This document shows positions 9,903-18,045 of a DNA stretch of 64,000 nt, piece by piece. The position numbers were made by a program, and so were the translations under genes. Numbering within the stretch: the stretch's first letter is position 1; the number at the start of each line of letters is the position of its first letter. The DNA is taken from assembly GCA_002696035.1 (NCBI GenBank), contig NZQV01000002.1:1-64000 (forward strand). Reading direction: 5' to 3'. This stretch comes from Balneola sp. (lineage in GTDB: Bacteria > Bacteroidota > Rhodothermia > Balneolales > Balneolaceae). The notes under the pieces are model-generated. The model made no database searches and was not told the DNA's origin. It worked only from the letters and a program-made list of their open reading frames with translations.

Positions 9903-9909
9903 TCCGGGG

Positions 9910-9940
9910 TTTGTCCTCACTTCTGATTTTATTAACTTCG
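9910..9940 (+). promoter_or_regulatory. Bacteroidota-type promoter of frr
   Basis: TTTG (9910-9913), exactly 19 bases, then TAACTTCG (9933-9940), which is 7 of 8 against TAnnTTTG. Transcription would start near 9947, about 35 bases before the frr ATG. Confidence 0.65.
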
Positions 9941-9981
9941 TGATTTAGTCAACCAGCAGTTAACAACAAAGTCTTGGCATT

Positions 9982-10551
9982 ATGATATCAGAAGAATTAC
10001 AAGAAATTATTGATGAAACGGAAATGAATATGCATGAAGCGACTGCTTTCCTGAAAAAGGAGCTTTCTCATGTCCGTGCAGGAAAGGCCAATCCTGCTCT
10101 CCTGGAAGGGATTAAAGTTGAATATTATGGATCTCAAACCCCTCTTCAGCAGCTGGCTAATGTGAGTGCACCGGAACCGCGATTGTTAGTAGTGCAGCCA
10201 TATGATCGTTCAGCGATGGAAGATATCGAGAAAGCGATCATGTCGGCCGGGCTTGGTCTCAACCCAAATAATGACGGCGAACGTATTTTACTTCCGCTTC
10301 CGGTCTTAACTGAAGAACGTCGTAAAGAACTTGTAAAACATTCTAAGGATATTGCTGAGAAAGCTAAGATCAGTATCCGAAATACCCGCCGGGATGCGAA
10401 TGACTCCATCAAGAAAACAGTAGAAAGTGAATCCCTCTCCGAAGACTCCAAGTTCGAAGCCGAGGAAAACATTCAGCAATTGACGGATAAATACACGGCC
10501 AAAGTGGACGAACTCCTCGAGAAGAAAGAAAAAGAAATAATGACTGTGTAG
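9982..10551 (+). CDS. frr: Ribosome recycling factor
   Basis: A 189-residue RRF that splits post-termination ribosomes together with EF-G. The conserved core includes LSHVRAGKANPALL, VEYYGSQTPLQQ and LTEERRKELVK, followed by a C-terminal helix bundle rich in Lys/Glu. Length is normal. It starts MISEELQEIIDETEMNM. In many bacteria frr follows pyrH; here it stands alone with its own promoter and is followed by an S23-type gene and smc. Confidence 0.97.
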   Translation: MISEELQEIIDETEMNMHEATAFLKKELSHVRAGKANPALLEGIKVEYYGSQTPLQQLANVSAPEPRLLVVQPYDRSAMEDIEKAIMSAGLGLNPNNDGERILLPLPVLTEERRKELVKHSKDIAEKAKISIRNTRRDANDSIKKTVESESLSEDSKFEAEENIQQLTDKYTAKVDELLEKKEKEIMTV

Positions 10552-10629
10552 GTGTTTCGGGTTTCTTGATTCCAGTTGCGGGTTGTTCTTGTCAGTTCAT
10601 CTCTTATTGCCTTTTATCAACATATATTC

Positions 10630-10998
10630 ATGAAAAGTTATACGGACTTAGATATATATAAAATGGCTTATGAACTGGCGCTTGAGGTTCATGAACTCAC
10701 AATGACACTCCCTAAATATGAACAATATGAGCAGGGAAGTCAGATTAGGCGTTCTTCTAAAAGAATAAAAGATACCGTTGCTGAAGGATTTGGAAGAAGA
10801 CGCTATAAGGATGAATTTATTCGATTTCTTATTTTTGCCCATTCTTCCTGCGACGAAACAGTTTCACAACTCAACATGATCAGCGACATTCATTTTAAAG
10901 AAAATCCTCTTACCGATTTATTGAACAGATACGATATATTAGGACGCAAAATTAATAGTTTCATCAAGTATATTGAAACGAGCTGGAAAACCAATTAA
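10630..10998 (+). CDS. Four-helix-bundle protein (23S rRNA intervening-sequence / S23 family)
   Basis: A 122-residue protein starting MKSYTDLDIYKMAYELALEV. Helices and the family block RRSSKRIKDTVAEGFGR then FLIFAHSSCDET match the 'four helix bundle' or IVP family first found within 23S rRNA intervening sequences and common as stand-alone genes in Bacteroidota. The molecular role is unknown. ATG at 10630 was chosen because the longer frame from 10576 has no family-like residues. The gene is bracketed by 10-base inverted repeats (10575-10584 GTTGCGGGTT and 10997-11006 AACCCGCAAC), suggesting a mobile cassette between frr and smc. Confidence 0.9.
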   Translation: MKSYTDLDIYKMAYELALEVHELTMTLPKYEQYEQGSQIRRSSKRIKDTVAEGFGRRRYKDEFIRFLIFAHSSCDETVSQLNMISDIHFKENPLTDLLNRYDILGRKINSFIKYIETSWKTN

Positions 10999-11035
10999 CC
11001 CGCAACACAAAACCCGCACCAAGCAACCCCATTAA

Positions 11036-14000
11036 ATGTATATAAGCGAACTTGAATTACAGGGGTTTAAAAGCTTTGCCCATAAGACCAAGGTGAAGTT
11101 TGACAGCGGCATTACGTCTATCGTAGGACCGAATGGATGTGGTAAATCCAATATTGTGGATGCGCTGCGCTGGGTTTTGGGTGAGCAACGGCCTTCCCTG
11201 CTTCGTTCTTCGGCAATGGCGAATGTCATCTTTAATGGAACGGCTCAAAAGAAAGCCCTTGGGATGGCAGAAGTCTCTCTCACCTTTGTAAATGACAAGG
11301 GAATCCTTCCTATCGAATATAGTGAAGTGACCATCACGCGCCGGCTGTATCGTTCCGGGGATAGTGAATACCTGATCAACGGGACTACTTGTCGGCTCAA
11401 GGATATCATGGAATTATTCATGGATACCGGGATGGGGTCTGATGCCTATTCGGTGATCGAGCTGAAAATGGTGGAAGAGATCCTGAATGATAAGAACAAC
11501 GATCGCCGCCGTTTGTTTGAGGAAGCCGCCGGAGTAACCAAGTACAAAGATCAGCGCAAGAAAACGATCCGGAAGCTGGAAAGTACACGTAAAGATCTTC
11601 AGCGGGTTGATGACTTGTTAGTTGAGCTTCGCAAGAAAGCCCGATCTCTGGAAATTCAGGCCGAAAAAGCAGAGAAGGCAAAGATCTACAAAGATGAACT
11701 CGAACTCCTTGATAAAGCTCTCACCCTGCACGATTTCAACAAGATCAAGGATGAGCTGGAGCCGCTGAAAGAACGCATTCAAAATGCGGATAAAGAGAAG
11801 AAAGAGATCACCAAAGGCTCAGAGGAATTAGAGGAAGCCGACGAAAAAGCCCGTGCGGCACTCATCGAAAAAGAACGACAGCAGGCGGAAGCACAACGCC
11901 GGGTAAGTCAGCTGCATAATGCCATTCGGGAGGCAGATACCAACCTGCGGATCACCCGGGAAAAGATCGAGAATGAGAAAAAGGTGATCACCGAGTACTC
12001 AAAGGACATTGAAAGTGGTCAGGAAGATCTGGAAGAACTGACCGAGTTGTTGGAGTCGAGCCGGAATAAGCTGGAAAGCTATGACGATGAGATGGAGAAA
12101 TCGCGTAAAGCGCTGGAAGATTCCAAGAAGAAATACGGACAGATCCAGCAGCAGTATAATCGCGAACGCAGCGATCTGTATGAAATTGAAGTAGAGCTGA
12201 GTGCGGCCAATAATGAATTAAACCAGCTGCAGACCAAGCGGATCAAGATCGAGAGTCGGCTGGAAAATACGGAAGGCGATCTCGAACGTATTGATGATGA
12301 GATCACCGACCTGAACGACGAGATCGAGAACATGAACGGTGAGCAGGGACTCATCGAGAAGAAGCTCGACAAGCTGGTAGTAGAACGGGATGAGCTGGAA
12401 GAGGAGCTGGAAACATCCCGCCAAAAACGAGAGCAGTTTGCCGACAAGCAGAACGAGATCAAAGACGAGCTCCGCACCCTTCAAAGTAAAAAGGAGTCGC
12501 TGGAATCTGAGATCCGTCTGATGAATGATCTCGCTGCTTCCAACGAGGCATTTCCCGGAAGCGTGAAGTTCCTGATCGAAAATCATCGTTTCGATTTCAA
12601 AGACATGACTACGGTGTCGGAGATCTTTGATACCGATCAGAAACATGCCGTGGCGCTGGAATCGGTGTTGGGTGATATGCTGAATTTCGTAGTCGTCAAA
12701 ACGCTGGATGATGCACAGCGAGCCGCCAAAATTCTCAAAGAAAATGATAAAGGCCGGGCCACTTTCATCCCGTTGGATCAATTAGCAGCTACCTATCCGG
12801 TAAAAGATGGAAGCCTGTTTGATGAGGTGAAATCAAAGCGAGAGTATTCGGCCCTGAAGCAACTGCTGCTCGGAAATGTACTTGTTTTTGATTCGGTTGA
12901 AGAAGCCTACAAAGGCACTAAAGGTCAGGATGACGCGGTTGGAGTGACTTTTGATGGAGAAGTTGTTACCGATAACAAATTCTTCCAAAGTGGAAGTAAG
13001 AGCAAGAATGCTGGCATTCGGGTTGGACTGAAGGACAAGATCGAGAAGCTGGAAAAGGAAGAAGCGAAAGTTTCCAAAGAGATCGGAAAGCTGGAAGATT
13101 ACCTGCAGCAGATCGTGGAAAAATATGAGAAGCTCGATATTGGAAAGCTGTCTCAGATGCTGAAGGAGAAAGAGCAGGAAGTTCGCCGGTTGGAGCAACA
13201 ACAGCAGAGCTTGAGTTCCAAAGTATCGGTGTATCAGAAGAATATTGGTGAGCTGGTGAATCGAAAAGATCACCTGAAAAGCAGCGAAGGAACGGCTCAG
13301 GAAGAACTCAATTCCATTCAACCCAAACAGAAGGAATTACAGCAAAAGATGCTTGGGCTGGATGAGCAGCAGCAGGAGAAAAAAGACCTTCTGGAAACCC
13401 TGGAAGACGAACGCTCTATCGCTCAAAGCCGCTACAACGATACACAGCTCAAACATCAGGACCTCAAGAACAAAGTGGATAACCTGGAGCGTGATGTACA
13501 ACGCGCGGAGACGGGCATCCAGAATGTGAAAAAGCGGATCGAAAACCGAACCCAGCTCATCGAAGAAAGTAAGGAGCGAATTGAAGAGCTGACTACGAAG
13601 ACCAAAGAGCTTCAGGAGACCATCACCGTAAAAAGTGAGGCCAAGAAAGAAGCCGATGAAAACCTTGAAAAGGCAGAAGAAGCTGCCGCCAAACAGCGCG
13701 GCAAGATCAACGAAATTGAGAAAGAGCTGAAGGAAGTCCGCCGCAAGAAAGAGGTGAATATGGAGTTGGTCCATCACTTGGATATGGCACGCGAGAAAAT
13801 GGAGATGCAGTCGCAGGCGCTGTCCGATCACATTTGGGAAACTTACGGCATCCTGATGAAACAGGTGACCGGCGAACTTCCCGAAGATAAAACGCCGGAA
13901 GAAGCCAAAGAACGAATCAGCTGGCTGAAGCAGAAATTGAACAGCATCGGGGAAGTGAATCCGCTGGCCATTGAAGAATACAAAGAAGAGAAAGAACGCC

Positions 14001-14563
14001 TCGATTTCTACGAAGAGCAGATCATGGACCTTGAAGAAGCCGAAGAGCAGCTTCTGGAAACCATCGATGAGATCAACGAAACGGCTACCGAACGATTTAA
14101 CACCACTTTTGAGCGGATACGAACGAATTTCCAGCAGGTATTCAAAACCTTGTTTGAGGAAGATGATTATTGTGATCTCCTGATAGAGCAAGATGTGGAA
14201 GATCCATTGGAAGCCCGGATTGAGATCAAAGCGCAGCCGCGCGGTAAACGTCCGTCGGGCATTTCACAGCTTTCCGGTGGCGAGAAAACACTCACGGCAA
14301 TTGCCCTTCTATTTGCCATTTATTTGGTGAAACCATCTCCGTTCTGTGTGCTTGATGAGGTTGACGCTCCCCTGGATGATGCCAACATCGAGCGCTTTGC
14401 CAAGATGATCAAGAACTTTTCAGAAAACACGCAGTTCATCATTATCACCCACAACAAAAAAACCATGAGTAAAGCCGAGATGATGTACGGCGTGACTATG
14501 CCGGATACCGGCGTTTCGAGATTGGTTGGGGTGAAATTGGATGAAGTGGAAGATGTGTTGTAG
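11036..14563 (+). CDS. smc: Chromosome segregation protein SMC
   Basis: A 1175-residue condensin ATPase that with ScpA/ScpB organises and segregates the chromosome. Walker A GPNGCGKSN is near residue 32. Two long Glu/Lys/Gln-rich coiled coils flank a hinge at about 505-645 (AFPGSVKFLIENHRF ... VVVKTLDDAQRAAKIL). The C-terminal head holds the signature LSGGEKTLTAIALLFA and Walker B FCVLDEVDAPLDDANIERF. Full length. It starts MYISELELQGFKSFAHKT, 37 bases after the S23 gene. Its TAG stop is the first triplet of a dispersed repeat. Confidence 0.98.
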   Translation: MYISELELQGFKSFAHKTKVKFDSGITSIVGPNGCGKSNIVDALRWVLGEQRPSLLRSSAMANVIFNGTAQKKALGMAEVSLTFVNDKGILPIEYSEVTITRRLYRSGDSEYLINGTTCRLKDIMELFMDTGMGSDAYSVIELKMVEEILNDKNNDRRRLFEEAAGVTKYKDQRKKTIRKLESTRKDLQRVDDLLVELRKKARSLEIQAEKAEKAKIYKDELELLDKALTLHDFNKIKDELEPLKERIQNADKEKKEITKGSEELEEADEKARAALIEKERQQAEAQRRVSQLHNAIREADTNLRITREKIENEKKVITEYSKDIESGQEDLEELTELLESSRNKLESYDDEMEKSRKALEDSKKKYGQIQQQYNRERSDLYEIEVELSAANNELNQLQTKRIKIESRLENTEGDLERIDDEITDLNDEIENMNGEQGLIEKKLDKLVVERDELEEELETSRQKREQFADKQNEIKDELRTLQSKKESLESEIRLMNDLAASNEAFPGSVKFLIENHRFDFKDMTTVSEIFDTDQKHAVALESVLGDMLNFVVVKTLDDAQRAAKILKENDKGRATFIPLDQLAATYPVKDGSLFDEVKSKREYSALKQLLLGNVLVFDSVEEAYKGTKGQDDAVGVTFDGEVVTDNKFFQSGSKSKNAGIRVGLKDKIEKLEKEEAKVSKEIGKLEDYLQQIVEKYEKLDIGKLSQMLKEKEQEVRRLEQQQQSLSSKVSVYQKNIGELVNRKDHLKSSEGTAQEELNSIQPKQKELQQKMLGLDEQQQEKKDLLETLEDERSIAQSRYNDTQLKHQDLKNKVDNLERDVQRAETGIQNVKKRIENRTQLIEESKERIEELTTKTKELQETITVKSEAKKEADENLEKAEEAAAKQRGKINEIEKELKEVRRKKEVNMELVHHLDMAREKMEMQSQALSDHIWETYGILMKQVTGELPEDKTPEEAKERISWLKQKLNSIGEVNPLAIEEYKEEKERLDFYEEQIMDLEEAEEQLLETIDEINETATERFNTTFERIRTNFQQVFKTLFEEDDYCDLLIEQDVEDPLEARIEIKAQPRGKRPSGISQLSGGEKTLTAIALLFAIYLVKPSPFCVLDEVDAPLDDANIERFAKMIKNFSENTQFIIITHNKKTMSKAEMMYGVTMPDTGVSRLVGVKLDEVEDVL

Positions 14564-14597
14564 AACATCGAACATCCAACAAGGAACATTCAAGGTA
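14563..14597 (+). repeat. Dispersed GAACATCGAACATCC repeat abutting the smc stop
   Basis: GAACATCGAACATCCAACAA then GGAACATTCAAGG follows directly on the TAG stop of smc. Related copies are at 9881-9902, 38620-38659, 40172-40203 and 45246-45287. Confidence 0.7.
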
Positions 14598-14616
14598 GAA
14601 CTTGCAGCAACCGACT

Positions 14617-14642
14617 CGCTCCTGACGCTCTGCGTTGGAGCG
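14617..14642. repeat. 26-nt hairpin of the ACGCTCTGCGT family, copy 1
   Basis: Stem CGCTCC / GGAGCG around core ACGCTCTGCGT, with two bases left and one base right of the core. It has the same geometry as copies at 50440-50465, 56522-56547 and 58796-58821, but a different, still complementary stem. A second small hairpin AACCCC-GCC-GGGGTT follows at 14662-14676. Confidence 0.75.
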
Positions 14643-14704
14643 GATGATATAACCCATAGTGAACCCCGCCGGGGTTACATCGAATCCTATTTCGCCAAAG
14701 GTTG

Positions 14705-14760
14705 ATCTCGTTGCGAAGGTCCATCTTCGCAACGCAGTCCGGGAAGCTCCGGCTTCCAAC
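14705..14760 (+). repeat. REP double hairpin (CGTTG...CAACG then TCC-loop hairpin)
   Basis: First hairpin CGTTGCGAAG (14709-14718) with its exact complement (14725-14734). Second hairpin GGAAGC (14742-14747) with GCTTCC (14752-14757). The order and the joining sequence CGCAGTCCGG match the double hairpins at 26671-26720 and 27318-27366. Confidence 0.75.
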
Positions 14761-14780
14761 TTTCCATGCATTCCACGAGA

Positions 14781-14954
14781 CCTTTATTTTGTACCGACAA
14801 AAGAAACAACCCCGAGCAGTCGGGGCGGCTGCGAAAAAAAAGCTAAAGCTGATTCCATTGCGCTAAAAGAAATCAATACTCCTTCACAGTCATAAACATT
14901 TTCTTAACGCTTCATTCCATCATCTTCTTAACGCTCTTTTTACTAAGACCGATT
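14781..14954 (+). repeat. Intergenic repeat element, copy A
   Basis: About 174 bp. It begins with an imperfect TTTATTTTGT-ACCG-ACAAAAGAAA hairpin, then CCCCGA-GCAG-TCGGGG, then an A8 tract, AGCTAAAGCT, and a pyrimidine-rich tail with TTCTTAACGCT units. Bases 14791-14850 are identical to 16127-16186 in copy B. Relative to B and C it lacks ~30 bases between two TTCTTAAC repeats. It lies between smc and the TPR gene, and no reading frame is conserved. Confidence 0.85.
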
Positions 14955-15047
14955 AACAATCTTTCAAGCCTAAACCATCATGCAAGAAAGAATTCCAAAA
15001 ACAATATATTCCCAATAATGATGTCTATCCGAATTAACTGAATTGAT

Positions 15048-15980
15048 ATGAAAACTCGCTTTATTTTTATTGCTTTATTTCCAATACTGATTTGTAGCTG
15101 TCAGCCTCAAACTACACAGCCGAAATTTGAATCTCTCCCAATATCCGCTCAAACCATTTCTTTGGTGGGAGATACGCTGAAAACAGCTCCGCAGACTTTG
15201 CCGGAGCGACTCCAGATTCGCATCGACTCCCTGAGTGCGGAAGCGTTGGATGAGGACCGCGTGGTTGACCACTTGATCTGGGAAGCACGTCAAGTGGCGT
15301 ATGAAGGACAATACCGGCAAGCGGTGCAGTTGTTTACCGATGCCATCGAGCAGTTTCCGAATGAACCGAGATTGTATCGCCACCGGGGACATCGATATAT
15401 CACACTTCGGGCTTTTGATCAGGCTATTGACGATTTCCAAAAGGCAGCTCGATTATTTGAAGGTCAAGAAGATATCACAGAACAAGACGGATTGCCAAAT
15501 GACCAAAATCAGCCTTTAAGTTCGCTGCAAACCAACACGTGGTACCATCTCGGATTGGCACATTATCTGAAAGGAGAATATGAGCAAGCCAATCTCGCGT
15601 ACCAAACCGGACTTCAGGTTGCCGATAACAATGACATGGCCGTGGCTTTCACCTACTGGAAATACATGACGCTACGAAAGTTAGGCAGAGATGTGGATGC
15701 TGGAAATCTACTTGAAACCATTTCCCCTGATATGGACCTCATTGAAAATACCAGTTACCACGAATTGCTGATGGTTTTCAAAGGAGTTTTCACTCCCGAA
15801 GAACTGCTTTCCCAGGAAAATTCCGAACTGGATAATGCGACTTTAGGCTATGGACTTGGTTTCTGGCACCACATCAACGGAAGAAATGAACGGGCACAAA
15901 AGATCTGGCAGCAAGTGTATAATTCCGGGAATTGGGCGGCTTTTGGATTTATTGCAAGTGAGGCTGAACTAGCGGATTAG
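15048..15980 (+). CDS. TPR-repeat lipoprotein
   Basis: A 310-residue exported protein. The signal peptide MKTRFIFIALFPILICSC carries a lipobox-like LICSC. At least three TPR-like units follow, around residues 80-130 (EARQVAYEGQYRQAVQLFTD; EPRLYRHRGHRYITLRAFDQ) and 170-210 (WYHLGLAHYLKGEYEQANLA). Such proteins usually act as periplasmic scaffolds; the partner is unknown. It stands alone between two copies of the intergenic repeat element, in the same orientation as both. Confidence 0.85.
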   Translation: MKTRFIFIALFPILICSCQPQTTQPKFESLPISAQTISLVGDTLKTAPQTLPERLQIRIDSLSAEALDEDRVVDHLIWEARQVAYEGQYRQAVQLFTDAIEQFPNEPRLYRHRGHRYITLRAFDQAIDDFQKAARLFEGQEDITEQDGLPNDQNQPLSSLQTNTWYHLGLAHYLKGEYEQANLAYQTGLQVADNNDMAVAFTYWKYMTLRKLGRDVDAGNLLETISPDMDLIENTSYHELLMVFKGVFTPEELLSQENSELDNATLGYGLGFWHHINGRNERAQKIWQQVYNSGNWAAFGFIASEAELAD

Positions 15981-15997
15981 TGTTACCGTGCGAAGTG

Positions 15998-16033
15998 TTA
16001 CGGTGTTAAGGTTACCTACCTTTAACACCGTAA
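15998..16033. repeat. GTGTTACGGTG-type hairpin, copy 1
   Basis: TTACGGTGTTAAGGT (15998-16012) pairs with ACCTTTAACACCGTAA (16018-16033), with one bulged T. Related palindromes with CGGTG/CACCG lie at 17597-17652 and 17978-18042. A separate 14-mer CAAGCGTCCGCTTG follows at 16078-16091, identical in sequence or complement to the pair at 37517-37563. Confidence 0.65.
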
Positions 16034-16118
16034 TATTATAACACCCTCGACCAATACACTATAAACTCACTCTGTCGCAAGCGTCCGCTTGTGACTTCTC
16101 CCCACCTTCCTTGTTCTC

Positions 16119-16317
16119 TTTCTTTTGTACCGACAAAAGAAACAACCCCGAGCAGTCGGGGCGGCTGCGAAAAAAAAGCTAAAGCTCACTCCATTGCGCT
16201 AAAAGAGATCAATCCTCTTTCACGATCATAAACATTTTCTTAGCTACTCAGCGGAATGATTTCTTTCTTAACGCTTCATTCCATCATCTTTTTAGCGCTC
16301 TTTTTTCTAAGGCCGAT
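16119..16317 (+). repeat. Intergenic repeat element, copy B
   Basis: About 199 bp and the most complete copy. Perfect hairpin TTTCTTTTGT-ACCG-ACAAAAGAAA (16119-16142), then CCCCGA-GCAG-TCGGGG, A8, AGCTAAAGCT, TTGCGCTAAAAGA, and a tail with TTCTTAACGCTTCATTCC and TCTAAGGCCGAT. It is located between the convergent TPR and metZ genes, in the same orientation as A and C. Confidence 0.85.
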
Positions 16318-16390
16318 GGTTAAATCACCGCAAATATCCTTCAACTTATATAAGTCTGCCAATAAGTAGAAAACCAACCATTCTTTATAA

Positions 16391-17548
16391 TTATAGTGAT
16401 TGTTCTACATCTTCCCAGATATCTTCAACGTGTTCGAGTCCGATGGAAAGGCGAATGAGTCCCTGGGAAATACCTACCTTTTGGCGCTCCTCTTCCGAGA
16501 GTTTTGAATGGGTTGTTGAAGCCGGATGCGTCGCGATCGTTCGGGAATCTCCAAGATTAGCAGTAAGGGAAAGCATCTTTAACGAATCCAGGAAATTTTG
16601 CCCGGCTTTCAGTCCGCCTTTAATTCCGAACGTTACGATTCCCCCACCCATCGCCATTTGTTTTTGAGCCGTTGCGTAAGCGGGATGATTTTCCAAAAAC
16701 GGATATTTCACCCATTCCACCTGCTCATGATCTTGAAGCCTTTGGGCGATATCGAATGCACTTTGGGAATGTCGCTCCATACGAATTTGCAGCGTTTCCA
16801 AACTCTTCGACAACATCCACGCATTGAAGGGCGATAGACAGGGTCCCGAATGACGAGCAAACGACTCGATCTCATCGATAAGCTCCTGCCTTCCCACAAT
16901 GGCTCCGCCCAAACCACGTCCTTGTCCGTCGAGATATTTGGTAGCTGAATGGATCACCAGGTCTGCCCCAAACTTGATCGGATTCTGGATGATTGGTGTA
17001 GTAAAGCAATTATCCACCACATAGATAAGGTTATGTTTTTTTGCGATCTCGGCTGCTTTTTCAAGGTCGATGATATCAAGCGCCGGATTCGAAGGCGTTT
17101 CCAGGTACAAGATCTTTGTTTGTGGGGAGATGGCTGCTTCCCATTCCTCCAGGTTTGTAGCAGATACATAATTGGTTTTAATATTCCACTTCGGAAAGAT
17201 CTGCGTAAATAATTTGTGGGTTGAGCCGAATACCGACCGGGAAGCCAGTACTTCATCGCCGGCATCCAGCAAAGCCGCAAAAGTTGAAAATACGGCAGCC
17301 ATTCCAGAAGCCGTAGCCCAGCCAGCTTCGGCTCCTTCCAGCATAGCCATTTTCTCAACGAATTCATCCACGGTGGGATTGGAATAGCGGCTGTACACAT
17401 TGCCCTCCTCTTCCCCGGCAAACATCGCTCGCATATGCTCGGCATTATCGAACACATAACTGGAGGTCATATAGATGGGCGTTGCGTGTTCACCAAATTT
17501 CGTTCGGTCGGTTTGGGTACGAATAGATTGCGTTTCTTTACGCTTCAT
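16391..17548 (-). CDS. metZ: PLP-dependent trans-sulfuration enzyme, probable O-succinylhomoserine sulfhydrylase
   Basis: A 385-residue Cys/Met metabolism PLP enzyme. The PLP lysine lies in HSATKYLDGQGRGLGG and the phosphate-binding region in TASGMAAVFSTFAAL. The pattern YSRYSNPTVDEFVEKMAMLE is usual for MetZ/MetB/MetC-like proteins. The family member best matched by memory is MetZ, which makes homocysteine from O-succinylhomoserine and sulfide, but cystathionine gamma-synthase or gamma-lyase cannot be excluded. It stands alone, with repeats on both sides. No SAM riboswitch was found upstream. Confidence 0.85.
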   Translation of the reverse strand: MKRKETQSIRTQTDRTKFGEHATPIYMTSSYVFDNAEHMRAMFAGEEEGNVYSRYSNPTVDEFVEKMAMLEGAEAGWATASGMAAVFSTFAALLDAGDEVLASRSVFGSTHKLFTQIFPKWNIKTNYVSATNLEEWEAAISPQTKILYLETPSNPALDIIDLEKAAEIAKKHNLIYVVDNCFTTPIIQNPIKFGADLVIHSATKYLDGQGRGLGGAIVGRQELIDEIESFARHSGPCLSPFNAWMLSKSLETLQIRMERHSQSAFDIAQRLQDHEQVEWVKYPFLENHPAYATAQKQMAMGGGIVTFGIKGGLKAGQNFLDSLKMLSLTANLGDSRTIATHPASTTHSKLSEEERQKVGISQGLIRLSIGLEHVEDIWEDVEQSL

Positions 17549-17596
17549 GATCTTCGATTTTATTGAGTGAGTGGCTCGAAGATAACAATATCTTTA

Positions 17597-17652
17597 TAGT
17601 GTTATGGTGCGATGGTGTTTTGGTTTTTCAAAGTCATAACACCGTAACACTA
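17597..17652. repeat. GTGTTATGGTG-type palindrome, copy 2
   Basis: TAGTGTTATGGTG at the left end is matched by the inverse of CATAACACCGTAACACTA at the right end. It lies just upstream of metZ. The third related palindrome (17978-18042) sits three bases beyond the M14 peptidase stop. Confidence 0.6.
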
Positions 17653-17715
17653 CATTTTGCGCTCTTTGTGGAGATCTATTTACACAATGTAGTCCGAGTA
17701 GCTTCAGCTTCTACC

Positions 17716-17905
17716 TTTCTTTTGTGCCGACAAAAGAAACAAAAACTCCCGGCTGCGAAAAAAGAGCTAAAGCTGATTCCATTCCACTAAAAGAAATCAA
17801 TGCTCCTTCACGGTCATAAGCATTTTCTTAACTCATCAGCGGTATGATTTCTTTCTTAACGCTTCATTCCATCATCTTTTTAACGCTCTTTTTTCTAAGG
17901 CCGAA
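17716..17905 (+). repeat. Intergenic repeat element, copy C
   Basis: About 190 bp. Perfect TTTCTTTTGT-GCCG-ACAAAAGAAA hairpin (17716-17739). The second hairpin is degraded (AACTCCCGGCTGCG). The rest follows copy B closely, including CAGCGGTATGATTTC, which A lacks. It sits between the starts and stops of two leftward genes (metZ and the M14 peptidase). A degenerate TCC-loop hairpin (GTAGTCCGAGTAGCTTCAGC, 17690-17709) precedes it, as a good one precedes copy A. Confidence 0.85.
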
Positions 17906-18045
17906 GAACTTAAACACATTCATTGGTAAAATTGAAAAGTTAAGTAGGTGCGTTGTCTAGATAGATTTATAGCATGCTGTTGTACTATTATACGGTGCTT
18001 TGAAATTATTCAAACCCAAAACACCGTCGCACTGCAACACTATTT

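Noticed and set aside
13337-14191. Long antisense open frame (284 codons) inside smc
   Set aside because: Leu/Phe-rich low-complexity translation, the usual shadow of Glu/Lys-rich coiled-coil coding on the other strand; no start signal or family pattern.
14659-14895. Open frame of 78 codons across repeat copy A
   Set aside because: It translates the repeat (TKETTPSSRGGCEKKAKADS) and the frame is not kept in copies B and C.
17549-17715. SAM riboswitch before metZ
   Set aside because: The palindromic sequence here belongs to the GTGTTAYGGTG repeat family and does not form the SAM-type multi-helix junction.
14563-18042. CRISPR array
   Set aside because: The repeats are long, few, irregularly spaced and separated by genes; no short regular repeat-spacer units and no cas genes.
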